A stretch of DNA of 64,000 nucleotides from Bacteroidota bacterium. GTDB lineage: Bacteria; Bacteroidota; Bacteroidia; Flavobacteriales; Weeksellaceae. The stretch lies in contig JAFAFC010000029.1 of assembly GCA_023423715.1 (NCBI GenBank), forward strand, positions 1 to 64,000, given 5' to 3'. The translations under genes were made by a program, and so were the position numbers. Under the pieces are notes generated by a model, which had not been told where the DNA came from, searched no databases, and saw nothing but the letters and a program-made list of their open reading frames with translations. Below, piece after piece: positions 38,148 through 47,643 of the stretch (the stretch's first letter is position 1; each line of letters starts with the position of its first letter).

Positions 38148-39857
38148 TTATGGTATTTCATTTTCTTCTAACTCTTTTTTTCTTTGCTTTATAAAATCTG
38201 TTGGACGGATACCGTTAATCTCTTGAAAAAGATTTGAAAAATTTGTTCGTGATGAAATTCCACATTCTTCTGCAAGACCTTGTATATTCAATAACAAGTA
38301 TTTCGGATCGTTATAGATTAATTGGGTTATATAATTGATACGAAGGTTTGCAATGTATTTACTAAAATTCATCCCTTTCGTATCATTAATGTATTTGGAG
38401 AGGTATGACTTATTTGTACTAAAAGTTTCTGCAAGTTGATCAACAGTAAGATTATTTTCTTTAAACTTATGTGTATCCTCAAAAACCTTTAATTTAGTTT
38501 GAATATCTGTAAAGACTTCTTCGCTAATAATGGATTTACTTTGTGTTGAAATATGTTCGTAGGATATAGAATTCTGTTGCTTTTCATCTTTTTGTAATAA
38601 TTTTTTTTCAAGCTCCGTGTAGTTTTCTTTTACTTGCTTCATGTTTCTGTAATACCTAGATATACCAAATAACAAGAAAATAACAATAGTTGTTAAAATT
38701 GCAATCGTTCCTAAACTTAGTCTTTCCACTTTCGACTTGGCGTCTATTAGTAGTTCTTTATCATAGTTTTTATGAATTTTGGTAGATAACTTTGGAAAAT
38801 CCTGTTGCAATATATTATTTATTTTAGTTAAATCTTTGGTATAGGCCAATTCTTTTTGGAGTTCATTTTTTTTTTGAGAATACGAAATAAGAAGGTCATA
38901 GTTTTCCTGAAGTTCCGGAAATATGAATGCTCTTTTCTTAAATATAGAGTCCACTTTTTCAAATTGCTTTATCGCTAGTTCTTCCCGATCTGTTTTTAAA
39001 AAACTTTTACCAAGGTAAAAGTCAGAAACAGAAATCCAATAGACATCATCATTTTTTTGTAAGAGTGGTAATACCTTTCTTAAATTTTCTATTGCACTTT
39101 TATAATCTTTATGGTAGTAAGCTGATATACCTTTGGATTTTGTAAAATAGTTTTTTTCGGAAGTAAAATCTTTAGAATTACCAATAAAGTCAAATCCGAT
39201 ATTAATTAAAGAATCTGCATTCTTGTAATTTATAAGATGTTGATAACAGACGATCGTCTGATGTAGACTGTTTAGATAACCTTTACTGTCGTTATAGACT
39301 TCATTAGGGTGATTCTTTTGTTTGGTCTTGGGTTCGAAATAGATAATACATTCCCTAAAATGTTCCAAAGCTTCTTCGTAATAACCTAAGTAGCTTTTTA
39401 CAAGCCCCATCTGGTAGATTACTTTAAACTTTAGGTAGGTGTCTCCGCTATTTTTAGAATATTGATAAGCCTGAAGATATTCATCTAGTGCAGCTCGATA
39501 ATTTTTGTCATAAAAATAATGAAGGCTTCCTTTATACAAATACGCAGATGATATTAAATCTTTATCATTAGTTTTTTTTGCAATAACTATAGCACTATCG
39601 GCGTATTTTAATTTAGAAACTGTATTAGGAGAATAGGAGGAGTAATCTTCATATGCATTTTTTATTTCTTTATAATTTTTTTCTTGTTGAGCTTTTTGAA
39701 GATACTTTTTAATGTAAGGAATTGCAGATCCATCATTCTTATCAAAATTATCATATAATTTTCTCATTCTTTCGTAATCAGTTTGCCCCTTAATTTTTAC
39801 AAAATTGCATAACAGTAATAAGCAAAAAAGATATAGAAAACATTTTTTTTCATTCAT
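38148..39857 (-). CDS. TPR-repeat membrane regulator with AraC-type HTH
   Basis: A 569-residue one-component regulator. It has a signal peptide (VKIKGQ), periplasmic TPR repeats (about 25-370), a transmembrane segment (LSLGTIAILTTIVIFLLFGI), a coiled coil and an AraC HTH at the C-terminus (YLSKYINDTKGMNFSKYI, LAEECGISSRTNFSNLFQEINGIRPTDF). It is divergent from the lipoprotein and peptide operon, so it probably controls them from the shared upstream region. A paralogue at 55179 has the same organisation and faces a similar lipoprotein. Confidence 0.85.
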   Translation of the reverse strand: MNEKKCFLYLFCLLLLCNFVKIKGQTDYERMRKLYDNFDKNDGSAIPYIKKYLQKAQQEKNYKEIKNAYEDYSSYSPNTVSKLKYADSAIVIAKKTNDKDLISSAYLYKGSLHYFYDKNYRAALDEYLQAYQYSKNSGDTYLKFKVIYQMGLVKSYLGYYEEALEHFRECIIYFEPKTKQKNHPNEVYNDSKGYLNSLHQTIVCYQHLINYKNADSLINIGFDFIGNSKDFTSEKNYFTKSKGISAYYHKDYKSAIENLRKVLPLLQKNDDVYWISVSDFYLGKSFLKTDREELAIKQFEKVDSIFKKRAFIFPELQENYDLLISYSQKKNELQKELAYTKDLTKINNILQQDFPKLSTKIHKNYDKELLIDAKSKVERLSLGTIAILTTIVIFLLFGISRYYRNMKQVKENYTELEKKLLQKDEKQQNSISYEHISTQSKSIISEEVFTDIQTKLKVFEDTHKFKENNLTVDQLAETFSTNKSYLSKYINDTKGMNFSKYIANLRINYITQLIYNDPKYLLLNIQGLAEECGISSRTNFSNLFQEINGIRPTDFIKQRKKELEENEIP

Positions 39858-40108
39858 TCCCGTAAAATAGCTTGTGTTTTAGACTTCAAAATTAACCAAA
39901 ACAGAACAATTGGTGTAATTTACGTCTAATTTAGAACTAATTTAAATTACGTATATTGTTGATTTTAAGGTAATTGAGATTGAAATCAGTATCAATTTAG
40001 AAATTAGCACGTACTAATTTATCGATTTCTGTAATAGTACATGCTTCTTTTGTCTGTATTGGGAGGTGGTTATACTTTTAGACCACAAGGAATTCTATAA
40101 AATTTAAA

Positions 40109-40124
40109 ATCCCGGCGCCGGGAT
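40109..40124. promoter_or_regulatory. 16-bp GC-rich palindrome in the leader of the peptide operon
   Basis: ATCCCGGCGCCGGGAT is a perfect palindrome in an otherwise AT-rich divergent intergenic region (39858-40145), 21 bases before the lipoprotein start. A TACTTTTA -7-like element lies about 40 bases upstream. It may be an operator or a leader hairpin. Confidence 0.6.
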
Positions 40125-40145
40125 AAACTTATAAAAAGAAACATT

Positions 40146-40364
40146 ATGAAAAAGTTTATCTCTTGGGGAGTAGCTATTGCTACATTATTTTTTTTGTCAG
40201 GATGTAGGGAAGTGGAAGACTTTCCTGAATTCCAGAAAGTCGATTACAATACACTTACTAAAATAAAGGAAGATTCTTTAAATAGTAAAATAGAGTTAGT
40301 GGATGATCCTAAATTTAGTGATGAAAAGCAAGATCCACCAAAAAAAGATGAAATTAGATGGTGA
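40146..40364 (+). CDS. Small lipoprotein of the peptide operon
   Basis: A 72-residue lipoprotein: signal MKKFISWGVAIATLFF with lipobox LSGC, then an acidic, lysine-containing, probably unfolded chain ending DPPKKDEIRW. The second regulator locus has a lipoprotein of similar size (54693-54926) whose end also carries PPK repeats and a tryptophan. In both places the lipoprotein gene is divergent from a TPR/AraC regulator. It might be a ligand or partner of the regulator's periplasmic part, or an immunity-type protein; neither is shown. Confidence 0.65.
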   Translation: MKKFISWGVAIATLFFLSGCREVEDFPEFQKVDYNTLTKIKEDSLNSKIELVDDPKFSDEKQDPPKKDEIRW

Positions 40365-40497
40365 AGGAAATGAGGTGGGAAAAATACTCGAAAATTCTTT
40401 CTAGTTGTGAGGTATGATGAAAAAAGGATAAAGGATTTACATAAAAGCAAAAGTAAGTAGTTATGTTTTTTTTGTTCAATTGTCTTTAGTATGTAAT

Positions 40498-42078
40498 ATG
40501 AATAAAAATTTATTATTTGTAGTGAAAAATTGGTTACAATCTCTCAATTATAATTTGAGAGATTTTGAAATTTGGTTTTCTTCACATCCAGATTTTCCAT
40601 CGCTAAAATCAATTACAGATACAATTAATTATTTTAACATTGAATCAATTACGGCAGAAGTTGATCAGCAAACTCTATTATCCTTTACAAAACCTTTCTT
40701 AACTCTTGTTAATTTAGATGGATATCAGCAAATAGTAAGTGCTGATTTATATAAAACCAAAGATAGAATTGAAATAATTTGTGGTAAAAATAAAACTAAA
40801 ACATTATCAGTTAATGATTTTTTTGATATTTGGGAAAGAATCGTAATTGTTGTAGATGAAAATAATAAAAATGGTGATTCTCTAAATGGTTGGTTTAAAA
40901 GATATTCAAATCGATTAATACTAGCAATGTTAACTATATGCTTTATATTCTATATTTTTATAGTAAAGCAAAACTTTTTATATACTGTAGGATTTTTTAT
41001 TTCAGTACTTGGCGTTTTTACTTCAATTATCATTCTTAGGAAAGATTACAATATTAGTACAGAATTTACAGACAAATTTTGCACTGCTTTACCCAACAGC
41101 AATTGTGAAAATGTTATGAACTCCAAAGGTTCAAAATTTTATGGAGTTTCATTGTCTGAAATATCGATTGTTTATTTTATTGGTATCACTTTATTTCAAT
41201 TAATGTCACCAGAGTATTACATTCTATCTGTTTTATCTTTAGCAACGATTCCAATGATCTTATTTTCTATTTATTACCAATGGAAAATTGTGAAAACTTG
41301 GTGTCCATTGTGTTTGGGTATTGTCTTGTGTTTATTTTTATGGTCTGTTATTGGAGCATCAATTATTTTAACATATCCTAAAGTAATCGTAACTACAACA
41401 GGAATTTTTACACTTTTAATTTCTTTTGGATTAGTAGCCTATATACTGTTTTCTCTTAAACCCAATTTAAAAAGAATAGGAAGTTATAATGATATAAAGA
41501 AGGAACTAATTTCTTTTAAAAGAAATTATCATTTATATATGCCATTTTATGTAAACTCAAGTAAACAAATACATGATCTAAAGTTGGATGATGAAATTAT
41601 TTTAGGAAATAGAATAAATCCTTTGATCGTTTTAACAGTTGTTACAAACCCATTATGTGAGAGCTGTATTGAAACTCATAAAACATACGAAGACATTTTG
41701 AAAAGTAATCCTTCTGTACAATTGAAATTAAGGTTTTTAGTACCTTTTTATGATAGGAAAGATCCGAGAGTTTTTATTTCAGAACAAATACTAAATATTA
41801 ACCAAAATCAGCCAGACAAAACTATGGAGTGTTTATCGGAATGGTACAAACTGCCGGATATTAAAAAATGGGTTGAAAAATGGGGGATTAACTATGATTT
41901 CGTTCACAACCAAACATTAAAAATTCATAATAATTGGTGTATAGAAAATAATGTAGACTATACTCCTGCATTGCTTGTAAATGACAAGGTCTTTCCGAGA
42001 GTTTATGATACAAGTGATATAAAGTATTTTATTGATTACATTCTTAAATATGAACAATATTCTAAAGTGAAGAGATAA
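40498..42078 (+). CDS. VKOR / thioredoxin-fold fusion, disulfide-forming enzyme
   Basis: A 526-residue inner-membrane protein. The N-terminal 125 residues resemble a C39-peptidase-like domain without catalytic cysteine (HPDFPSLKSITDTINYFNIE). A four-helix vitamin K epoxide reductase domain follows (about 135-320) with the paired cysteines of CTALPNSNCENV and the active CPLC of TWCPLCLG. A DsbA/thioredoxin-like domain with CESC (NPLCESCIETH) and a TPALLV cis-proline-type loop ends it. VKOR proteins pass electrons from new disulfides to quinones. It immediately precedes the six-cysteine precursor, so it is probably its dedicated oxidase. Start ATG 40498 chosen over an upstream in-frame codon. 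Confidence 0.85.
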   Translation: MNKNLLFVVKNWLQSLNYNLRDFEIWFSSHPDFPSLKSITDTINYFNIESITAEVDQQTLLSFTKPFLTLVNLDGYQQIVSADLYKTKDRIEIICGKNKTKTLSVNDFFDIWERIVIVVDENNKNGDSLNGWFKRYSNRLILAMLTICFIFYIFIVKQNFLYTVGFFISVLGVFTSIIILRKDYNISTEFTDKFCTALPNSNCENVMNSKGSKFYGVSLSEISIVYFIGITLFQLMSPEYYILSVLSLATIPMILFSIYYQWKIVKTWCPLCLGIVLCLFLWSVIGASIILTYPKVIVTTTGIFTLLISFGLVAYILFSLKPNLKRIGSYNDIKKELISFKRNYHLYMPFYVNSSKQIHDLKLDDEIILGNRINPLIVLTVVTNPLCESCIETHKTYEDILKSNPSVQLKLRFLVPFYDRKDPRVFISEQILNINQNQPDKTMECLSEWYKLPDIKKWVEKWGINYDFVHNQTLKIHNNWCIENNVDYTPALLVNDKVFPRVYDTSDIKYFIDYILKYEQYSKVKR

Positions 42079-42137
42079 TCAGTTGCAACGATTATAAAGT
42101 GTTATTAATTTTTTTTAAACAACAAAATCTTAAAACT

Positions 42138-42386
42138 ATGTTAGATTTATTAAAAAACTCATTAAATGTGAAAGTTCTTGGAGAAGAACAATTGTCAAAA
42201 ATTTCAGGAGGAAAGGGTTCGTGTGCAGCTCAGGGATTTGATCCAGTATCTGGAGAATCATATTGTACTACAGGTCTTTCACTACAAGAGGCAAAAGATT
42301 GGGCAAAAGATAATGGGGGTGGTCATTGGTGTTGCGATAGTTGTAGTACTGCATCTTGGCATGTTAACTGCATTGACGCAAATTAA
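42138..42386 (+). CDS. Six-cysteine secreted peptide precursor with double-glycine leader
   Basis: An 82-residue precursor. The leader ends at Gly24-Gly25 in LGEEQLSKISGG, with Leu at -12 and -7 and Ile at -4, as in leaders cut by C39-peptidase exporters. The mature part would be 57 residues with six cysteines (29, 43, 65, 66, 69, 78), including a CCDSC cluster, enough for three disulfides. Neighbours encode exactly what this needs: VKOR/thioredoxin oxidase, TlpA-like proteins and C39 ABC exporter. The ATG at 42138 is used; an extension to 42099 adds non-leader sequence. No known bacteriocin family is recognised. Toxin, signal and other roles are all open. Confidence 0.82.
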   Translation: MLDLLKNSLNVKVLGEEQLSKISGGKGSCAAQGFDPVSGESYCTTGLSLQEAKDWAKDNGGGHWCCDSCSTASWHVNCIDAN

Positions 42387-42406
42387 TTGTGAAAAATACT
42401 AATTAA

Positions 42407-42442
42407 GAGTGGCTGGATTAAAATATTATCCAGCCACTTATT
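42407..42442 (+). terminator. Hairpin between precursor and downstream genes (partial terminator)
   Basis: AGTGGCTGGAT (42408-42418) and ATCCAGCCACT (42428-42438) form a perfect 11-bp stem with a 9-base loop; only a weak T tract follows. Placed right after the precursor, it may limit readthrough or protect the precursor mRNA so that substrate exceeds exporter. Confidence 0.65.
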
Positions 42443-42458
42443 AACAAGAATTGTTTTT

Positions 42459-43850
42459 ATGTACAGGTACTCAAAATTAAATGCATTTTTGTTTTTGTTT
42501 TCCGTTATTTTCATTTCATGTCAAGAAAAAGTGAATAAAAATCAAATTTTCGAAAACAGAGTTGATGAAAATATAAAAATTACAATCAAAAATTACCATC
42601 CAATTAATAAATTAACATATAAAGGAAGTACAATTTCATTTGGTTCCCCAAATATATTAATTCTTACAAAAGATTATTTAAGACCGCAGAAATTTTATAA
42701 AAATAGCATAACTGATACAATATTTACTATTAACTCCAAAGATTTTATATCTTTTAATATTAGAATTCAAGACAATTATCTTTCTTATGTTCTAAAAAAG
42801 GGAGATAATTTGCAGTTAGATTTTTTGGATTCATTAAATGTGAAAAGTCAAACAATTAACAATAGAAATGACCAATCTTTTTTTCGTTACAATAATGACT
42901 ATAAAAATTTTCCTACAAGTAATTCAATTGTTCGGTTTAAAGCACTTAAGGATGGAACATTAAAAAATTTTAATAAAGATGTATATATTGAAAACTATAA
43001 TAAATACTTTGAAGATAAATTAAATGAAAAAAGCGATAATTCCAACGGAAAAGACGAAGAATACTATTATAAATACTTTTTGCAATTTCAAAAAACCGAT
43101 CCAATAAAAATATATAACGACGATTTTTTAATATTACATCCTTATTTTATAAAAATATTTAATGACGCAACCAACAAATATACCAATACAAAATCTCCAG
43201 ATTATAAAAAAGTTTTTGAAGGAGTTTTTAAGTCTCAGGATTATCCAGTAAAAACTAAAGAGTTTATTTTATATGAGGCATTGAATAGATTAGCTCAGCT
43301 CGGGTCTTTTAGCGACTTACAATATTGTTATAACTTATTTATTAAAATAAATGATGATTTAGAACTTCAAAATGAATTTAAAAAAAAGTATTCTTTTAAT
43401 GTTGGTGATCTTAATGTACAAGAAAAAGAAGTTAATCTTTTAACATTACAAAAAAAGTCGAAAACCTTAAATCAAATCGTTAAAGAAAATAAAGGGAAAA
43501 TAATTTATGTGGATTTTTGGGCTAGTTGGTGTTTACCTTGTAGAAAAGCAATGCCTTCATCAAGGAAGCTAAGGGAAACATATATAAATAAAGATATAGT
43601 ATTTATTTATTTATCAATAGATAAAGATTTTATGAAATGGCAACAAGCAAGTAAAAAAGAACAATTAGGGGATTACTCAAACAATTTTATTATTTTAAAC
43701 ACTGAAAAGTCAAGTTACTTGCGAACTTTAAATGTTGATTCAATTCCTCGATATATTATTTATGATAAAAATGGTAAATTAATTCATAAAAATGCACCAA
43801 GCCCAGAAGATAATAATATAGAACAAATTTTGAACGAATTCCTAAATTAA
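42459..43850 (+). CDS. TlpA-like thioredoxin lipoprotein
   Basis: A 463-residue lipoprotein (lipobox FISC after a hydrophobic signal). About 330 residues of unassigned helical/beta sequence precede a C-terminal TlpA/ResA-like thioredoxin domain with active site WCLPC (Cys358 and Cys361) and cis-proline segment VDSIPRYIIYD. Such proteins reduce or shuffle disulfides in the periplasm. Together with the VKOR fusion it would proofread folding of the six-cysteine peptide. It is paralogous to the next gene in layout. Confidence 0.82.
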   Translation: MYRYSKLNAFLFLFSVIFISCQEKVNKNQIFENRVDENIKITIKNYHPINKLTYKGSTISFGSPNILILTKDYLRPQKFYKNSITDTIFTINSKDFISFNIRIQDNYLSYVLKKGDNLQLDFLDSLNVKSQTINNRNDQSFFRYNNDYKNFPTSNSIVRFKALKDGTLKNFNKDVYIENYNKYFEDKLNEKSDNSNGKDEEYYYKYFLQFQKTDPIKIYNDDFLILHPYFIKIFNDATNKYTNTKSPDYKKVFEGVFKSQDYPVKTKEFILYEALNRLAQLGSFSDLQYCYNLFIKINDDLELQNEFKKKYSFNVGDLNVQEKEVNLLTLQKKSKTLNQIVKENKGKIIYVDFWASWCLPCRKAMPSSRKLRETYINKDIVFIYLSIDKDFMKWQQASKKEQLGDYSNNFIILNTEKSSYLRTLNVDSIPRYIIYDKNGKLIHKNAPSPEDNNIEQILNEFLN

Positions 43851-43929
43851 AGCTTGAATTAATAATTGGTTCTCTAAGGCGAGGTTCAATTTTTAAAAGG
43901 AATTCTATTTAATTTTAAAAAAAAATCTG

Positions 43930-45333
43930 ATGTTTAAACTAAAATTTCTTTTACTGTTAATAATCTGTAGTCAGTTTCCAAATTTTAGCCAATCACAAAA
44001 TAAAATAGAAGCTTCAGAAATTAGTAAGAAACCCACTAAAGAAGAAGCAGTAATATTTGCAAAGCTTGCAAATAAGAAAAGAGAAATTGTAATAATTACT
44101 CAGGATAAATATTTAAATCCTGTAACAAGTAAATTAAAAGACGGAGATTCTTTAGTATTAAATACCAATAGTACAAATATTATTAAAATTTTTAATCCTG
44201 TCAAAAGCTTTCCAGTTGATTCTGGAGATAAAGTAGAAATTACCCTTACTGAAGATAATTCAACAATTTTAAAGGATCTTAATAACAACAAGGAAAAACA
44301 ACAAGAGTTGAATCTTTTTAATGATTATGATGAGTGGTATCAGAAAAATTACGAATCCGATGTGAAAAAAATAAGAGAAAAAGCTTTTTCTATTCCCTAT
44401 AAAAATATAGATAGTATTAAAAAATTCAACAATATTTTCTTTAATGACTTAAAAAAGACATTTTTAGTAAATTATGAACACAATAGTACTGAAATAAACA
44501 ATAATGTAAAAGAGAACTTTCTTTCATTCTATCAGGTATATAATTTATTTTGGAATTTTCAAAACATAGCAAAGTCATTTCCGAAAAACGAAGAAGCACA
44601 GTATAAAGCGTGGAAAGAGATAGTGGACTACACCAATAAAAGAACAAATATAATTACATTAAATCTATTATCTGATGCTACAAATAAGCTGTTCTCCCAA
44701 CAAAATAATGTGGATATAGATAAAATCATACAACAATTAAATTCAAATTTAAACCCTAATATTAGAGATCTATTATTATATAGATTAGTGCTGTCAGTCA
44801 ATGATACTTCTACTTTCAAAACCTACCTGAATAAATTTAATTCTGTTTCATCCAATGATTATTTTAGAAAATTGCTGAATGAAAAATATGAAAATCTACA
44901 ACTGGTTGAAAAAAGCCCTAAAACTTTAGTACGAGCAATTAATGATCAAAACACTAGTCTTGAAGATGTTATTACGCAAAATCGTGGAAAATATATCTTG
45001 ATTAACTTTTGGGCGAGCTGGTGCTCCCCATGCTTAAAAGAATTAAAAGTTTTAGTACCCGAAAGTAAAAAATTGAATAGTAAAGACATAGTATTCGTTT
45101 ATATTTCTGTAGATACAGAGAAAAATGCATGGATTAATGGAGCAAAGAATTTGAAATTAGAAGCTTCGCCTTTAAGTTACCTGCTGCTAAGTCACGATGG
45201 GGCATACATACAAAAAAATAAAGTAAAATCATATCCAACAAATATTATCTATAATAAAGAAGGAAATATAATTAAAACAAAAATCGGAGAAATTACAATA
45301 GATGAAATTAAAAATATATGCGGTATAGATTAA
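43930..45333 (+). CDS. TlpA-like thioredoxin, second copy
   Basis: A 467-residue exported protein with signal MFKLKFLLLLIICSQFPNFSQ and no lipobox. As in the preceding gene, a long N-terminal domain of unknown role is followed by a TlpA-like thioredoxin domain with WCSPC (Cys365 and Cys368) and KSYPTNIIYN. Two such proteins suggest distinct jobs, for example one anchored and one soluble isomerase. It lies in the same orientation, 79 bases after its paralogue. Confidence 0.82.
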   Translation: MFKLKFLLLLIICSQFPNFSQSQNKIEASEISKKPTKEEAVIFAKLANKKREIVIITQDKYLNPVTSKLKDGDSLVLNTNSTNIIKIFNPVKSFPVDSGDKVEITLTEDNSTILKDLNNNKEKQQELNLFNDYDEWYQKNYESDVKKIREKAFSIPYKNIDSIKKFNNIFFNDLKKTFLVNYEHNSTEINNNVKENFLSFYQVYNLFWNFQNIAKSFPKNEEAQYKAWKEIVDYTNKRTNIITLNLLSDATNKLFSQQNNVDIDKIIQQLNSNLNPNIRDLLLYRLVLSVNDTSTFKTYLNKFNSVSSNDYFRKLLNEKYENLQLVEKSPKTLVRAINDQNTSLEDVITQNRGKYILINFWASWCSPCLKELKVLVPESKKLNSKDIVFVYISVDTEKNAWINGAKNLKLEASPLSYLLLSHDGAYIQKNKVKSYPTNIIYNKEGNIIKTKIGEITIDEIKNICGID

Positions 45334-45450
45334 TAAATAATTTTTTTCAATAACCATATTGATATGTTATGTCGAAATATGGTAAGCCATAAATTTTTAA
45401 TTATGAATGAATTGATTATTAAATTCTAAAATTATTTTTTGATTTTTATT

Positions 45451-47643
45451 TTGAAAAAATTTCCTTTCTATAAACAACCCGATTTTAAAGACTGTGGACC
45501 AACCTGTCTTAGGATTATTTCTAAATTTTACGGTAAAACCATTCCTTTACAGCAAATCCGAAATCTTTCAGAAACGACACGTGAAGGCAGTAGCCTTTTA
45601 GGATTAAGCGATGCTGCCGAAGAGCTAGGCTTTCGCAGTATGGGGGTGCAGGTAGATTTTAAAACATTATGCGAAGAAGTTCCGTTACCATGTATTGCAC
45701 ATTGGAATAAACAACATTTTGTAGTTGTATATAAAATTGATAAAACGGGGAAAGTATATATTTCCGACCCGAGTTATGGACTAATAGAATATACTAAAAA
45801 TGATTTTATAAAGTTTTGGATTGGTGGGGATGCTGATGAAAATACAGAAGAAGGCATTGTTTTATTATTGGAAACAACACCTGCTTTTTTTCAAAGTGAA
45901 TTTGATGATAAAGCAAATAAAGCAAGTTTTTCTTTCCTCTCCAAATATCTTTTAAAATACAAAGCTCTTATAATTCAGCTTACTATTGGGCTGACGGCGG
46001 GAAGTTTATTATCTCTTATTTTTCCATTTCTTACTCAAAGTATCGTAGATGTTGGGATTCAGAACCAAGATATCAATTTCATTTATTTGGTTTTATTAGC
46101 TCAGATAATGCTTTTCTTAGGTAGAATGGGGATAGAAATAGTACGAAGCTGGATTCTATTGCATCTTTCCGCAAGAATTAATATTTCCATTATATCAGAC
46201 TTTTTTATTAAACTAATGAATTTACCCATTAGTTTTTTTGATACGAGAATGACGGGAGATATTATGCAACGGATTAATGACCATACAAGAATTGAACAGT
46301 TGCTTACCAGTTCCACGTTAAATACACTGTTTTCATTAATTAATTTGATAATATACAGTATTATCTTGTTGTTTTATGATTACAGGTTGTTTCTAATTTA
46401 TCTTGTAGGAGCTATTTTGTATATGTGCTGGATTTCATTTTTTCTTAAAAAGAGAAGAGAATTGGATTACAAACGCTTTTCACAGGTTTCACAGGAACAG
46501 AGTAAGGTTATTGAGCTGGTAAACGGTATGCAGGAAATCAAAATGCACAATGCAGAAAAACAAAAACGCTGGGGATGGGAATTTTTACAAGTTAAATTAT
46601 TTAAATTAAGGATAAAATCGTTGTCTTTGGAGCAATGGCAGTCTGTTGGAGGTAATTTCATCAATCAGATGAAAGATATATTGGTAAGTTTTCTCTCTGC
46701 CAAGCTGGTGATAAGCGGTAACCTTACTTTAGGGATGATGCTTTCCGTACAATATATTATTGGTCAGCTCAATAGTCCCTTAATGCAGTTAATAGACTTT
46801 GTAAAACAATATCAGGATGCAAGGATATCTTTAGAACGTTTAGGAGAAATCCATGATAAAGAAGACGAGGAAAATAAAAATGAGCAGTATGTTTCTGAAA
46901 TACCCAAAGAAAATATTGCTTTACAAAACGTGTCGTTTCGGTATATCGGTTCCGACCAATTTGTTTTTGAAAATCTGAACTTAACGATTCCGGACAAAAA
47001 AACAACGGCTATTGTAGGGGCAAGCGGAAGCGGAAAAACAACGCTTTTAAAATTACTGATGAAATTCTATGAGCCTAGTCAAGGAGAAATAAAAATAGGA
47101 AACACCAATTTAAAAAATATTTCACCCAGATTATGGCGGGAGCATTGTGGGGTTGTAATGCAGGAGGGTTATGTATTTAATGATACGATTGCTGAAAATA
47201 TCGCAGTAGGTGAAGATTATATTGACAAACAAAAACTCCGTAAGGCTGTGGAAATTGCCAATATTAAAGATTTTGTAGAGGGTATGCCATTAAGCTATAA
47301 TACTAAGATAGGTAACGAAGGTGTTGGAGTTAGCGGAGGACAAAAGCAACGGTTGTTCATCGCAAGAGCGGTTTATAAGTCACCAGAGTACATTTTTTTT
47401 GATGAAGCTACATCTGCGTTGGATGCCAATAATGAAAAAATAATTATGGAAAATCTGGAACAATTTTTTAAAGGAAAAACGGCTGTCGTTATTGCTCATA
47501 GGCTTTCTACTGTTAAGCATGCTGATAAAATTATTGTATTAGACAACGGTAAGGTGGTAGAAGAAGGCAACCATGAAGAATTGGTGAATTTAAAGGGAGA
47601 ATATTACAGATTAGTTAAAAATCAATTGGAGCTTGGAAACTAA
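45451..47643 (+). CDS. Peptidase-containing ABC exporter (C39/PCAT)
   Basis: A 730-residue ATP-driven exporter that cleaves double-glycine leaders and moves the peptide out. The N-terminal C39 peptidase has the catalytic Cys in KQPDFKDCGPTCL, His in HWNKQHFVVVYK and Asp in YISDPSYG. Six membrane helices follow (about 170-430). The ATPase has Walker A GASGSGKTT, signature VSGGQKQR, Walker B IFFDEATSALD and the H-loop AHRLS. No ATG lies at the family start; TTG at 45451 is chosen because it gives LKKFPFYKQ. Another TTG at 45439 is possible. The 3' end overlaps the HlyD gene. Confidence 0.92.
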   Translation: MKKFPFYKQPDFKDCGPTCLRIISKFYGKTIPLQQIRNLSETTREGSSLLGLSDAAEELGFRSMGVQVDFKTLCEEVPLPCIAHWNKQHFVVVYKIDKTGKVYISDPSYGLIEYTKNDFIKFWIGGDADENTEEGIVLLLETTPAFFQSEFDDKANKASFSFLSKYLLKYKALIIQLTIGLTAGSLLSLIFPFLTQSIVDVGIQNQDINFIYLVLLAQIMLFLGRMGIEIVRSWILLHLSARINISIISDFFIKLMNLPISFFDTRMTGDIMQRINDHTRIEQLLTSSTLNTLFSLINLIIYSIILLFYDYRLFLIYLVGAILYMCWISFFLKKRRELDYKRFSQVSQEQSKVIELVNGMQEIKMHNAEKQKRWGWEFLQVKLFKLRIKSLSLEQWQSVGGNFINQMKDILVSFLSAKLVISGNLTLGMMLSVQYIIGQLNSPLMQLIDFVKQYQDARISLERLGEIHDKEDEENKNEQYVSEIPKENIALQNVSFRYIGSDQFVFENLNLTIPDKKTTAIVGASGSGKTTLLKLLMKFYEPSQGEIKIGNTNLKNISPRLWREHCGVVMQEGYVFNDTIAENIAVGEDYIDKQKLRKAVEIANIKDFVEGMPLSYNTKIGNEGVGVSGGQKQRLFIARAVYKSPEYIFFDEATSALDANNEKIIMENLEQFFKGKTAVVIAHRLSTVKHADKIIVLDNGKVVEEGNHEELVNLKGEYYRLVKNQLELGN

